A stretch of DNA of 64,000 bases from positions 37,652 through 101,651 of the forward strand of contig JAQWLM010000037.1 in NCBI GenBank assembly GCA_029247315.1, written 5' to 3'. Below, piece after piece: positions 1 through 8,056 of the stretch. Origin of the DNA: AAA164-E04 sp014239995 (GTDB lineage Bacteria; Verrucomicrobiota; Verrucomicrobiia; Limisphaerales; AAA164-E04). The notes below the pieces were generated by a model. The model was not told where the DNA came from and did no database searches. It saw only the letters and a list, made by a program, of their open reading frames with translations. Numbering within the stretch: the stretch's first letter is position 1; every line of letters begins with the position of its first letter. Position numbers and translations under genes: made by a program.

Positions 1-324
1 ATGAATCAGGTAATCATCGCGGTCTTGATTTGAGTGAAAGGTCAGGACGAACCCGTGGGTGAATCCTTTATTAAGGCCTTCCGGACTGTTATTGGTTCCC
101 CATTCATAGGAAATAATCTGTGGTATTTTTTTCTTTAATGCCGCAAATGCTTTTTCCACCTGGGTGCGGTCTTGCTTGGTAGAAGAGTCTTTGAACTTGA
201 AGGAGACCATGTGAACAAGATTGCCCCGTTTGGGTCCCGGGGCGGCGCCTGTGCTGGTGTTTGAAAGGTTCATGATTCCAAGAAATACCAGAATGGACAA
301 GGTGATGAAGGTTTTAAGATGCAT
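1..324 (-). CDS. Secreted Dabb (stress-responsive alpha/beta barrel) domain protein, partial
   Basis: The gene runs off the left edge of the window, so only the first 108 codons are visible. It opens with a signal peptide (MHLKTFITLSILVFLGIMNL), followed by the start of a Dabb domain: the LVHMVSFKFKD strand, a helix rich in Lys and Ala, then a YEWGTNNSPEGLNKGF-type segment and a FVLTF strand. Dabb proteins are small dimeric alpha/beta barrels. Several secreted copies occur in Verrucomicrobiota and Planctomycetes with no established role. The ATG at 324 is chosen because it starts directly at the signal peptide. The family assignment is from motif recognition only. Confidence 0.75.
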   Translation of the reverse strand, partial: MHLKTFITLSILVFLGIMNLSNTSTGAAPGPKRGNLVHMVSFKFKDSSTKQDRTQVEKAFAALKKKIPQIISYEWGTNNSPEGLNKGFTHGFVLTFHSNQDRDDYLIH

Positions 325-466
325 GACGTGATATCGGTTCAGGTAATGGTCCGGCAACGTATCAGGCCCCACGATGGCGGGCAAGGGATAAAGACCTCTG
401 CACCTGATGAGGGCGCATGCCTTTTGCCTGGGGCGCTGTGCCTTCTCGTGTGGATCTGGAGCCCCC
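325..466. other. Intergenic, no feature seen
   Basis: This 142-base gap separates the phosphatase gene from the downstream Dabb gene on the same strand. I see no convincing hairpin with a T tract and no conserved reading frame in it. Confidence 0.4.
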
Positions 467-958
467 TCAGGGCGTGATTTGTTCCAGAAAATGGCTGCAG
501 CCATCCTCCAGAATGTCAAGGACATGATCGAATCCCTTCAGTCCCCCATAATATGGATCCGGTACGGCATCATCCCTGTAACGTCGGACATAGTTGCAGA
601 AGGGTTGTATCCTCTCGCGGTAGTATCCCTGTCGGTCCAGGCCCATCACATCCTCCAGATTGTCCCTGTCCATGGTCAGGATGTAATTGAAGCTCTGCAG
701 GTCTTTGGCTTGGATTTGTCTTGCCTTGCCTTGTATGTGATAGCCCCGCTGGGAGGCAATATCACGCATGCGCCTGTCGGCGGGTTGCCCGCTATGGAGA
801 CCAATCGTGCCTGCTGAATCACACTGAATCAGATGAGTGAGCTCTGCCTCGTCGATCTTGGCCTGCATCACGGTTTCTGCCGCAGGACTGCGGCAGATAT
901 TTCCCATGCAGACAAAAAGGATTTTCAACGTTGTATCTTTCATGGATACCCCAGCCAA
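467..958 (-). CDS. Low-molecular-weight protein-tyrosine phosphatase
   Basis: This 163-residue protein carries the P-loop signature CX5R near its N-terminus (VCMGNICRSP) with the following Ser/Pro. Near the C-terminus it has the DPYY general-acid region (VPDPYYGG). Length and motif order match the cytoplasmic LMW-PTP family, which dephosphorylates phosphotyrosine and is often paired with tyrosine kinases of polysaccharide export. No such kinase is nearby. The first ATG is at 958; a second in-frame ATG at 943 starts right before the first beta strand and is equally possible. It lies 21 bases after the DUF1080/TIM gene on the same strand, so co-transcription is likely. Confidence 0.93.
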   Translation of the reverse strand: MAGVSMKDTTLKILFVCMGNICRSPAAETVMQAKIDEAELTHLIQCDSAGTIGLHSGQPADRRMRDIASQRGYHIQGKARQIQAKDLQSFNYILTMDRDNLEDVMGLDRQGYYRERIQPFCNYVRRYRDDAVPDPYYGGLKGFDHVLDILEDGCSHFLEQITP

Positions 959-979
959 GCCTCTCGAGGCGATCCTGTT

Positions 980-2380
980 TCAGCGTGGTAACAGGTCCAA
1001 GAAATAGGACTTGGCGCCTTTCACGAATTCGGAGGGTTGACGCGCGAAAATCGGGCTGTCGGTCTCGATGGCCAGCACACCCTTGAAGGCAGAGGTTTCG
1101 AGTTCCTGAATCAGGCCCTTGATGTTGGCATCGCCCTTGCCAATGCCGGCACTGATACCCACCAGCCCCTTTCCACTTATCTCCACCGTCTTGTCTTTGA
1201 GGTGAATATCATAAACACGTCCCTCGTAACGACGGTATACCTTGGCGGCATCAAATCCTGCTGCAGTGATCCACCCGACATCCAGGCATACACCGATGCG
1301 AGGGTCCCGATGTTTGAGAATGCTTCGTACAACCAGAGGATTGCCGTAGAGCGAGGTGAGGCCATGATTGTGAATGGCGATGCGGATATCAAATTCCTGC
1401 ACTAGTTTTTCGAGCGAATCAAAGATCTTGAAATCGCGTGGTTCCACGATGATGACCTTGATACCCATGAACTTGGCAAATTCAAAAAGCCTGCGATTGT
1501 AGGCATGTTCCAGGGAGGTGCCGGCAACTCCAAACGTGTATGCCGTGAGCCCGTTGGCATCCAGGATGGCTTTCTTTGCTTCAAGTTCCGGCCAGTCCGC
1601 GTGCGGATTGAGATGCTTGGATATAAGCTGGAGCATTCGGATGCCATGTTCCTTTGCGAAAGCAACGGTTTGTTCGAAATCCAGGTTACGCAGTGTCCAG
1701 GTCTGAAGTCCAAGTTCAAAAGTGGTGTTACTCTTAACGAAAGCTGTCTCTGGACGCTTGATCAGGAGGTCATCATACTGGATGGCTTTCCCTGAAAATG
1801 GCTGACCCCAAAGACTTGCTTTGCCCTGGGTGGGAGCGATGGATGTCGTGCTTGAGATCTGCCAGGTGAGGGGTTCCGTTGTATTTTCCACCCAGGCCTT
1901 GCCACGGAGGCTCCATGTATCTGCCTCTGCTGACTTGATCTCCAGTCGCAGATGTGTCCAGTGGCCCGATTTCCAATCAAAGGGAGCTTCCGATACCATG
2001 GTGCGTCCGCGGTAAAGCTCAATGTTCTTTTTGGCTGGAGAGACTTTCAGTGAATAGCCTCCCAGTCCAAATAATCCGATGCCAAAGGAGGGATACAGCC
2101 GGCCCTTGCGCTCCGATCGAATGCGGGCGCTTATTTCGATATCCCCTTCATTGTCCGGACCAAATACCGCGCCATGATTGTCAAGCGGTGTGCCAGGGAG
2201 TTCAAGGCAGGATTGCTTGACACCAAATCGACCTCCCAGCACGAGGAAGTCATTGGGGGTTTCACCAGGCTCGGTTTCATTGAAGTCCTGTTGATAGAGG
2301 GGATCTGCGGCATGCAGTTGCACGCAAGCAGACAGGCAGAAAAGAAGGGCGGGCAAGGTCAAGGATTTTCTTAGTACCAT
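980..2380 (-). CDS. Exported DUF1080-type lectin domain fused to sugar phosphate isomerase/epimerase-type TIM barrel
   Basis: The chosen ATG at 2380 gives 466 residues and begins at a good signal peptide (MVLRKSLTLPALLFCLSAC, then an Ala-Ala cleavage region); a longer frame opens at 2449. Residues about 30-210 form a beta-sandwich like the DUF1080/3-keto-disaccharide hydrolase fold (repeated strands, GGRFGVK, SGHWTHLRLEI). Residues about 220-466 are an AP-endonuclease-2-type TIM barrel with GLQTWTLR, IAIHNHG, VCLDVGW, DIHLKD and LAIETD, where the Glu/Asp/His residues would bind a divalent metal. Both domains are common in exported sugar-metabolism proteins of this phylum, so a role in carbohydrate modification outside the cytoplasm is inferred. 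Substrate cannot be told. Confidence 0.8.
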   Translation of the reverse strand: MVLRKSLTLPALLFCLSACVQLHAADPLYQQDFNETEPGETPNDFLVLGGRFGVKQSCLELPGTPLDNHGAVFGPDNEGDIEISARIRSERKGRLYPSFGIGLFGLGGYSLKVSPAKKNIELYRGRTMVSEAPFDWKSGHWTHLRLEIKSAEADTWSLRGKAWVENTTEPLTWQISSTTSIAPTQGKASLWGQPFSGKAIQYDDLLIKRPETAFVKSNTTFELGLQTWTLRNLDFEQTVAFAKEHGIRMLQLISKHLNPHADWPELEAKKAILDANGLTAYTFGVAGTSLEHAYNRRLFEFAKFMGIKVIIVEPRDFKIFDSLEKLVQEFDIRIAIHNHGLTSLYGNPLVVRSILKHRDPRIGVCLDVGWITAAGFDAAKVYRRYEGRVYDIHLKDKTVEISGKGLVGISAGIGKGDANIKGLIQELETSAFKGVLAIETDSPIFARQPSEFVKGAKSYFLDLLPR

Positions 2381-2490
2381 TGGCAACCATGGATGTTTTT
2401 CTAGACCCTTTACGCATGCCTGAAGTGTTGTGGACATAAACCAGATCATGGGTCACCCCTTTGGGAAGGGAAAGCTTTTTGTCCCCCACG

Positions 2491-5400
2491 CTATTGGTTT
2501 CGCAAGGCGTCCAGAAACGTGCCTTTAAGGGCAGATCGACTTGCCAGCCAGGTCCACGCGAAACCCGTCATGAAAATGGTGATGAGGGTTATGGCCAGGG
2601 ATTGATATGGGATTTCGATCCCGGGCGATTGAAGACTGGGGATGACTGCGACCCACGCGCTCACAGCCCCGATCAGGAGTCCGTAGACGAGTAATCCAAG
2701 GTGCTCGACAAGCACCAGAGCGCTGATCCGTTGCTTTGTGAATCCGACGGCACCCAGCAGGCCAAGCTCGGTACGGCGATCCAAAAGGTTTCGCAGCACC
2801 ACGGCACCCATGCCGAAACTGCCCAGAATCATGCCGAGACCTCCCATCAGCTGAAAGGTTGAGAGGTAGGTATTTTGAACTGCATTGAAGGCATTCATCC
2901 GATCCACAGTATCCTGAAGCGAGAGTCCGATATCCGCCATGGCACGTGTCAGTTTCTTTGAAACCGCCAGCTTGTCTTCCTTGAGTGTGTCAATCAGGAA
3001 CAAACGGTAGCCGGGTTCATGGGGGAATTGATCTACAAATGCGGATTCCGAGATGATGATACTGCCTTGAAGGATAGAATTGGCCACCCCTGCGACCAAC
3101 CGAACCCTGAAGGTTTCCCCCCTGGCGTTTTGATACAAAAGGATGTCGCCCACGCTTTTGCCCATCGCCCACATGATGGAATTCACATCAGCAATGCCTG
3201 GAATGGTACCGTCCGGTTCCACTTCATGGAGGATTTCCCAAGGTGATGTCTCCGTGGGGAGTTGATTCCAGACCTGGGCAAAAGTAAATGCCTTGCGTGA
3301 AGCCAGTTCGTCAGGGTTGACACCAAGGAGGCGTGGTCGTTGTGCCCGGTTGAGGTTCAGGCAGCTGGCATCTTCACCTTCGCGGAGACGCAGCTGGACA
3401 AAATGAACATCTTTCAATGCGTCAGGAAAAAGGCCAAATGCCTCGATTCCTTCTGCACCATTCAGGTCCTTTACCACAGCTTGTGAACTTTCGCCCCAGA
3501 AGCTGAAGCCACCTGTTCCAGATGAGCGTTTCCCGGTATCACGGAGGGCATCCAGCTTGTTAGCACCCACGGCGATGATCATGAAGGTGCCAAAAGCCAG
3601 CATGCTGATGGTGGCCAGGCTTCTTTTCTTGCGTCGTGAGGCATTTCGCACGCCCCATTGTGCCAGGTTGGGGGCATGGTTCACCGTGGCCTGTTGCAAA
3701 CGTCCAAGCAGTGCCGAGGCTGTGAATAACCCGGCCGCCAGCAAGAGTGCTCCCGCGCCAAAGAAGGAACCGGCTGCCTGAGCCGGTTCGGATCCTTGCG
3801 CAAAATAAGCAAGTCCAAGCGCTGCCAGGCTGCATCCAGCTCCGATGATAAAGCCATGTCCCGTTCCCGTTGCTTGTGTGGACTGTCCTTCGATCTGACC
3901 CTCTGTCAAAAGGATATGTGCTGGTTTTTGGATCTGCTTGCGCAGGCCCCACCAAAGGGTAACTCCCGCCATCGCCACGGATCCGACGATACCGTTCAAC
4001 AGTGTTCTGGGGTTGAAATGAAACGTGAGTGAAGATGTGCCCACTGCTTCCCGCCAGATTGTTGATAGGCCATACAGCATGCCTTTGGCGTAGAGCACCG
4101 CCAGCACGGCTCCAAGGAGACTTCCGACCAGACTCAAGAGGACGCCTTCTCGAAGCAGGAATTGCTTCAGGCGACGAGGCGTCATTCCGACAGCCATGAG
4201 AATGCCAGCCTCGTGGACTCTTTGTTCCATGACGAATTGGAACAGGAGGTTCATCAGGATCATGGCGGCGGCAATCAGAAAAAAACTGAAACCAATGAAC
4301 AAGCCGCTGAAATCCTGAGATTCCATCACGGACGCTTTCGCCTGCTCTTGCACAGGGATCGCCACGACGCCCAGCTTTGATGGGGCAATGCGTTCCTGAA
4401 TTTGCTGAGTCAGCTGGATGCGTTTTGTCTCATCTACCATGTCCGGGTAGCGTACTGCTGTCAGCGATCCAAAACGATTCTTCCAGAGTTTCATCCCTGT
4501 GGCCAAAGAGATAAAGGCCTTGGGCATGCCCTTGTATGTTTCCCAATACGTGTTGTCTTTTTCCCTTACGAGGTCCAGGTCGATCGGAAAGCCGGTGTCC
4601 CAGTCACGGCAGTTGTCCGCATCTTTGAGTCCCGGAAAATCCGGCATGAGAGTGGGATCGGCATGAATACCCTCCATAGCAACAATGCGGTCAACGGTGA
4701 ACGTTGCGGTGGCTTCCTGTAGGGTGCGACCAACACCCACTGTGTAATAGGTCATGTCCACGGTATCCCCGACCTTGGCTTGAAGGTCATCGGCTAGCCA
4801 CTGGGTAATGATTATCTCGTCCGGACCAAGATCCGGAGGAACGTAGGGTGCCCCAGTTGCGGTGACCATGGAGTAGGGGGTAGAATGAGTTCCTTTCCGG
4901 ATGGTGTTCACAAAATAAGTCAGTATTCCCATGCCTTTTTCAGAGGCCTGAACCGCCGCTTTGGCTGAAATCTCGTCCATGAAGATCCGATCGGATCTTA
5001 ATTCCATTCCCTTGCCGGCAACCTCATTGAGGTTTTGCCAAGTCAACTGACTGTCCTCAAGCGTCCAATGTTGCTGGAGGGCTTCCATTGCGCCCTTCCC
5101 ATTTGTGGGTTGGTCTGATGTTCCTGCAGCCTGAGACAGCAGCAGTAGATTGGCCCGGCCCGGGATTTCCAGCTTTTCCTGCAGAAAACCAAGATCCACA
5201 AAGGCATTCAGCGCTGGCAATTGGCTTGCCTGCAGACTGAAGCGTCCCATCGCCTGATCTTCAACCACATGAGCGATCTTGAGTCGCAGGGCAAGCGAAT
5301 TGTCCTCTTCGGGTGCGAGTGGGGCATCGGGGGACAATCGGGATGGTTTCTGGACACGTAGAATCAGCGTTTCGCCCGGGCCTGCCTTCAATTGCTTTGC

Positions 5401-5817
5401 AAGCGATTGACTCAGGGTAACTTCGTCTTTGCTCGGATGTACTTCGGGCCTGGGTTTGAGCGCTAGATCCCAAAAGGCGGACTCAACCCCAATCAATCGC
5501 GTCTGGTTGGCTCTTGCTTCACGTTCTGGACTCGAGGCAACGGCTGGAAGTTGCAGCGCCGCGGTGCTACCAGGGAATGATGCTGTTTTCAGGTCTGAGG
5601 CAAGTGCCGATCGAAAAAGGCGGTCGTTGCCCGTGATCACCGTATCGATCCTTCCAAGCCTTGCATTGGCCATTTCGAACAGGCTTTCCCGCACCGAATC
5701 CCCGACCATCAGCGCTCCGGTTAAAATAGCGGACGCAATGACTGCGCCCAACAATGTGCCAGCATGGGATCTGGCATAGTAGCGCAGATTGCGAACAAGG
5801 AATGTGAAGGCATTCAT
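2491..5817 (-). CDS. ABC transporter permease, MacB/FtsX type, double-length
   Basis: This 1108-residue membrane protein starts with a TM segment (about residues 15-37), a large extracytoplasmic MacB_PCD-like region, then an FtsX domain with several TM helices around residues 500-640. Two more TM segments lie near 665-710, then a second MacB_PCD-like region, and a C-terminal FtsX domain with three TM segments (GGLGMILGSFGMGAVVLRNLL and onward). The doubled arrangement matches the large FtsX-type permeases that act in lipoprotein, peptide or antimicrobial export across Gram-negative envelopes. Its start overlaps the stop of the ATPase gene by four bases (ATGA), so the two form one transporter. 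The cargo is not predictable from sequence. Confidence 0.9.
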   Translation of the reverse strand: MNAFTFLVRNLRYYARSHAGTLLGAVIASAILTGALMVGDSVRESLFEMANARLGRIDTVITGNDRLFRSALASDLKTASFPGSTAALQLPAVASSPEREARANQTRLIGVESAFWDLALKPRPEVHPSKDEVTLSQSLAKQLKAGPGETLILRVQKPSRLSPDAPLAPEEDNSLALRLKIAHVVEDQAMGRFSLQASQLPALNAFVDLGFLQEKLEIPGRANLLLLSQAAGTSDQPTNGKGAMEALQQHWTLEDSQLTWQNLNEVAGKGMELRSDRIFMDEISAKAAVQASEKGMGILTYFVNTIRKGTHSTPYSMVTATGAPYVPPDLGPDEIIITQWLADDLQAKVGDTVDMTYYTVGVGRTLQEATATFTVDRIVAMEGIHADPTLMPDFPGLKDADNCRDWDTGFPIDLDLVREKDNTYWETYKGMPKAFISLATGMKLWKNRFGSLTAVRYPDMVDETKRIQLTQQIQERIAPSKLGVVAIPVQEQAKASVMESQDFSGLFIGFSFFLIAAAMILMNLLFQFVMEQRVHEAGILMAVGMTPRRLKQFLLREGVLLSLVGSLLGAVLAVLYAKGMLYGLSTIWREAVGTSSLTFHFNPRTLLNGIVGSVAMAGVTLWWGLRKQIQKPAHILLTEGQIEGQSTQATGTGHGFIIGAGCSLAALGLAYFAQGSEPAQAAGSFFGAGALLLAAGLFTASALLGRLQQATVNHAPNLAQWGVRNASRRKKRSLATISMLAFGTFMIIAVGANKLDALRDTGKRSSGTGGFSFWGESSQAVVKDLNGAEGIEAFGLFPDALKDVHFVQLRLREGEDASCLNLNRAQRPRLLGVNPDELASRKAFTFAQVWNQLPTETSPWEILHEVEPDGTIPGIADVNSIMWAMGKSVGDILLYQNARGETFRVRLVAGVANSILQGSIIISESAFVDQFPHEPGYRLFLIDTLKEDKLAVSKKLTRAMADIGLSLQDTVDRMNAFNAVQNTYLSTFQLMGGLGMILGSFGMGAVVLRNLLDRRTELGLLGAVGFTKQRISALVLVEHLGLLVYGLLIGAVSAWVAVIPSLQSPGIEIPYQSLAITLITIFMTGFAWTWLASRSALKGTFLDALRNQ

Positions 5818-6551
5818 GATACCTTGCAGGCCTGAAGATAGCCATCGTCCAATTCCATAACGGTGTCTGTTAATTGGGCCAGCGCCATCGAGTGAGTCAC
5901 GGTGATGAGCGTGACGCCCTCCTCCTGATTGAGTTCCATCAGAAGCTTTGCAAGTGTCATCGACGCATTTTTATCCAGCGCGCCGGTGGGTTCGTCGGCC
6001 AGCAATATGCGTGGCTGGTGAATCAAGGCGCGCACGACAGCCGTTCGCTGGCGTTCCCCGCCTGACAATGCTGCGGGCTTATGATTCAGCCGGTGGCTCA
6101 GGCCGACGCGCTTGAGCATGCTTCGGCCTCTCTCCTCTGCTTCGGCCATGCCTTCAGCCCCTGGTTTTGCCAGCAAGGGTACCAGGATATTCTCCAGAAC
6201 AGAAAGCTGAGGTAACAGGTGATGTGACTGGAAGACAAACCCCACTGTTTGCCTTCTAAACTCGGAGAGTGCGGTTTGGTCGGCTTCGCTCAGGCATTGC
6301 CCCGCAATACTGACCGTGCCCTCGGATGCCGTGTCCAAAGCTCCCATGATATTCAAGAGTGTACTCTTGCCCGAACCGGAGGGACCCACGATGGCCATGG
6401 ATTCCCCTTCGTGTACCTTCAGGTTGACATTCGTAAGCACCGGATTGTCATCCTTTGAATCCGTTGCTCCATAGTATTTTGAAACCTGTTCCAGCAGGAT
6501 GATGGGCTCCTTCGCCGACATAGCCTCACTAAAGCCCAAAAGGGCCTGCAT
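5814..6551 (-). CDS. ABC transporter ATP-binding protein, LolD/MacB type
   Basis: The 245-residue protein has all ABC motifs: Walker A GPSGSGKSTL, Q-loop FVFQSHHLLP, signature LSGGERQR, Walker B ILLADEPTGALD and switch His in VTHSM. The DEPTGALD and QSHHLLP forms are typical of the LolD/MacB/FtsE group, which drives mechanotransmission by FtsX-type permeases. It overlaps the following permease gene by four bases. The start at 6551 has a GGAGA sequence about 10 bases upstream; an internal ATG at 6521 (MSAKEP) matches family N-termini better and may be the real start. Confidence 0.93.
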   Translation of the reverse strand: MQALLGFSEAMSAKEPIILLEQVSKYYGATDSKDDNPVLTNVNLKVHEGESMAIVGPSGSGKSTLLNIMGALDTASEGTVSIAGQCLSEADQTALSEFRRQTVGFVFQSHHLLPQLSVLENILVPLLAKPGAEGMAEAEERGRSMLKRVGLSHRLNHKPAALSGGERQRTAVVRALIHQPRILLADEPTGALDKNASMTLAKLLMELNQEEGVTLITVTHSMALAQLTDTVMELDDGYLQACKVS

Positions 6552-6645
6552 AGCAAAAAGATTCTCCGAATCTCAACCCCAAGTCGTAATTTTTGCCCGA
6601 AATGCCACGGCTATACCGGTCCAGGCAGTTTTATACATGATCACT

Positions 6646-7131
6646 TTATTCGGGGGGACAATATGACCAGGATTTGTAAGGAAATCTGGCCAGCAGTGCG
6701 TTGAAATATCGCGGATCATCGGATACTTCCTTTGTGGTCCAGTCTGGAAGGTCGATTACCTGAGTTGGGGACTCGAGTTCAACTTCGGCCAGGATTAAAC
6801 CCTCGTTTTCTCCACCGAAGACGTCCACCTCCCACAGGATACCCTTGTGATGGACATAGTGGCGCGTTTTGAGAATGACACCGGCATTGCAATAAGCCTT
6901 GAGCATGTGGCGGGCGTCTGCAGGGGGTATTTCATACTCAAACTCATCCCGCTGGATGCCGTCACGCTTTGTTTTCATGGTGATGTATCCGCGCTCGCCC
7001 AGGAGCCTCACCCGAACAGAGCAGGGTGCTGTGGTTGCAATGTATCCCTGATGGCAGTGAATCTGGCGCTCGGATTGGCGCCAGTCACCTTCTGGTTTGA
7101 CCAGGAATTTTCGTTCAATTTCAGTGCCCAT
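6646..7131 (-). CDS. CYTH-domain protein (triphosphate tunnel metalloenzyme)
   Basis: The 161-residue protein begins with the CYTH hallmark ExExK (MGTEIERKFLV; Glu4, Glu6, Lys8) and carries the alternating charged strands of the tunnel, including SVRVRLLGE, ITMKTKR, EFEYEIP and LAEVELES. Single-domain bacterial CYTH proteins usually hydrolyse inorganic triphosphate or nucleotide triphosphates with a metal cofactor. Some are class IV adenylyl cyclases, but those are longer or differ in context. The protein is expected in the cytoplasm. It sits 94 bases upstream of the ABC exporter genes on the same strand, without an obvious functional link. Confidence 0.92.
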   Translation of the reverse strand: MGTEIERKFLVKPEGDWRQSERQIHCHQGYIATTAPCSVRVRLLGERGYITMKTKRDGIQRDEFEYEIPPADARHMLKAYCNAGVILKTRHYVHHKGILWEVDVFGGENEGLILAEVELESPTQVIDLPDWTTKEVSDDPRYFNALLARFPYKSWSYCPPE

Positions 7132-7736
7132 GTCTGGAGAAGACAGCTTTCAGTCCAGCTCTCTTTTGATGCGTTGTTTTTTCACGGGATGGAGGGCCTT
7201 CATTTGGGTCTTCTTGCATCCCCACTGCTGAATCCAAAGTCATCGACTCCCTCGCAAGAGATGCCCAGATCCTGTTGGAGCGAGCGTATCCGATGATCAG
7301 TGGGGGTAAAGTGCATTTGAGCTGGCCACGATGCCCTGACCAAGCAAACTTTTTGGTGCGGTGCTCGGCACATTGCAAGGACTTTTTTACTGTAGAGGAG
7401 ACAACGCTTCGTCGATGATGGGAGTGTTTACTTGCTGATTCGCAGCCAGTGAAAGCATTTTTAGGAGAAATACTCATAGGTTTAATGCACGTATCCGTCA
7501 TATCAGGCATGCCAATATTGACACGAGCCGTAGGTTGGAGGGATACGAAACATGTGTCTTTTTGTGGCATTGAAACACGGGGATCAAGTCGCTGCCTCTT
7601 GGCTTTCAATGGGCAAAATCCGTTGATTCAAGTCAGTGGACGACTTGGTGGCGTGCCATTGATTGAAAGACATGGCGATGAGGGATCAGGGTTGTTTCCG
7701 CTTGCTGAATCCGAGCGTCTTCTCCAATGTTGCTGC
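7132..7736. other. Long intergenic region with an unassigned reading frame
   Basis: This 605-base stretch lies between the divergent CYTH and gatC genes, so promoters for both are expected here. An open frame on the plus strand from 7170 to 7418 (82 codons, no good start codon) has a protein-like composition, including the peptide LARDAQILLERAYP. It may be the remains of a gene; I do not recognise a family. The longer frames crossing this region on either strand are poor in composition and look spurious. No clear sigma-70 promoter was found. Confidence 0.4.
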
Positions 7737-8024
7737 ATGTCAAAAACCGATTTTGATATTCATTATACAGCCAAATTGGCCCGATTGGAATTGAGCCCGG
7801 AAGAAGAAGAAACCTTTGGGAGGCAAATAGCTCAGGTAATCGACTATGTGGAACAATTACAGCAGTTGGACGTCTCAGGTATTGAGCCCACGGCACATCC
7901 CGTAGACCTTTCCAATGTCACGCGCAGCGATATCACAGGCCCATCCCTCACCAATGAGGAAGCCCTTTCCAATGCGCCAGCCAAGGCAAATGGTTTGTTT
8001 ATGGTTCCCAAGATTGTCGAGTAA
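7737..8024 (+). CDS. gatC: Aspartyl/glutamyl-tRNA amidotransferase subunit C
   Basis: The 95-residue protein matches GatC from its first residues: DIHYTAKLARLELSPEEE, then a helix with IAQVIDYVEQLQQLDVSGIEPTAHP split over two parts, and the DITGPSLTNEEAL segment. GatC is the small clamp that holds GatA and GatB together in the cytoplasmic GatCAB complex, which converts Glu-tRNA(Gln) or Asp-tRNA(Asn) to the amide forms. The start at 7737 is set by homology; the longer frame upstream has no GatC-like residues. It lies 32 bases before gatA. gatB is not in this window. Confidence 0.96.
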   Translation: MSKTDFDIHYTAKLARLELSPEEEETFGRQIAQVIDYVEQLQQLDVSGIEPTAHPVDLSNVTRSDITGPSLTNEEALSNAPAKANGLFMVPKIVE

Positions 8025-8056
8025 GCGATCGCAACGCGCACCAAGGTCCTCCCAAC

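Noticed and set aside
7121..7609. 162-residue minus-strand frame overlapping the CYTH start
   Set aside because: Composition is rich in Ser, Arg, Lys and Pro without any recognisable motif, and it covers the region where divergent promoters should lie.
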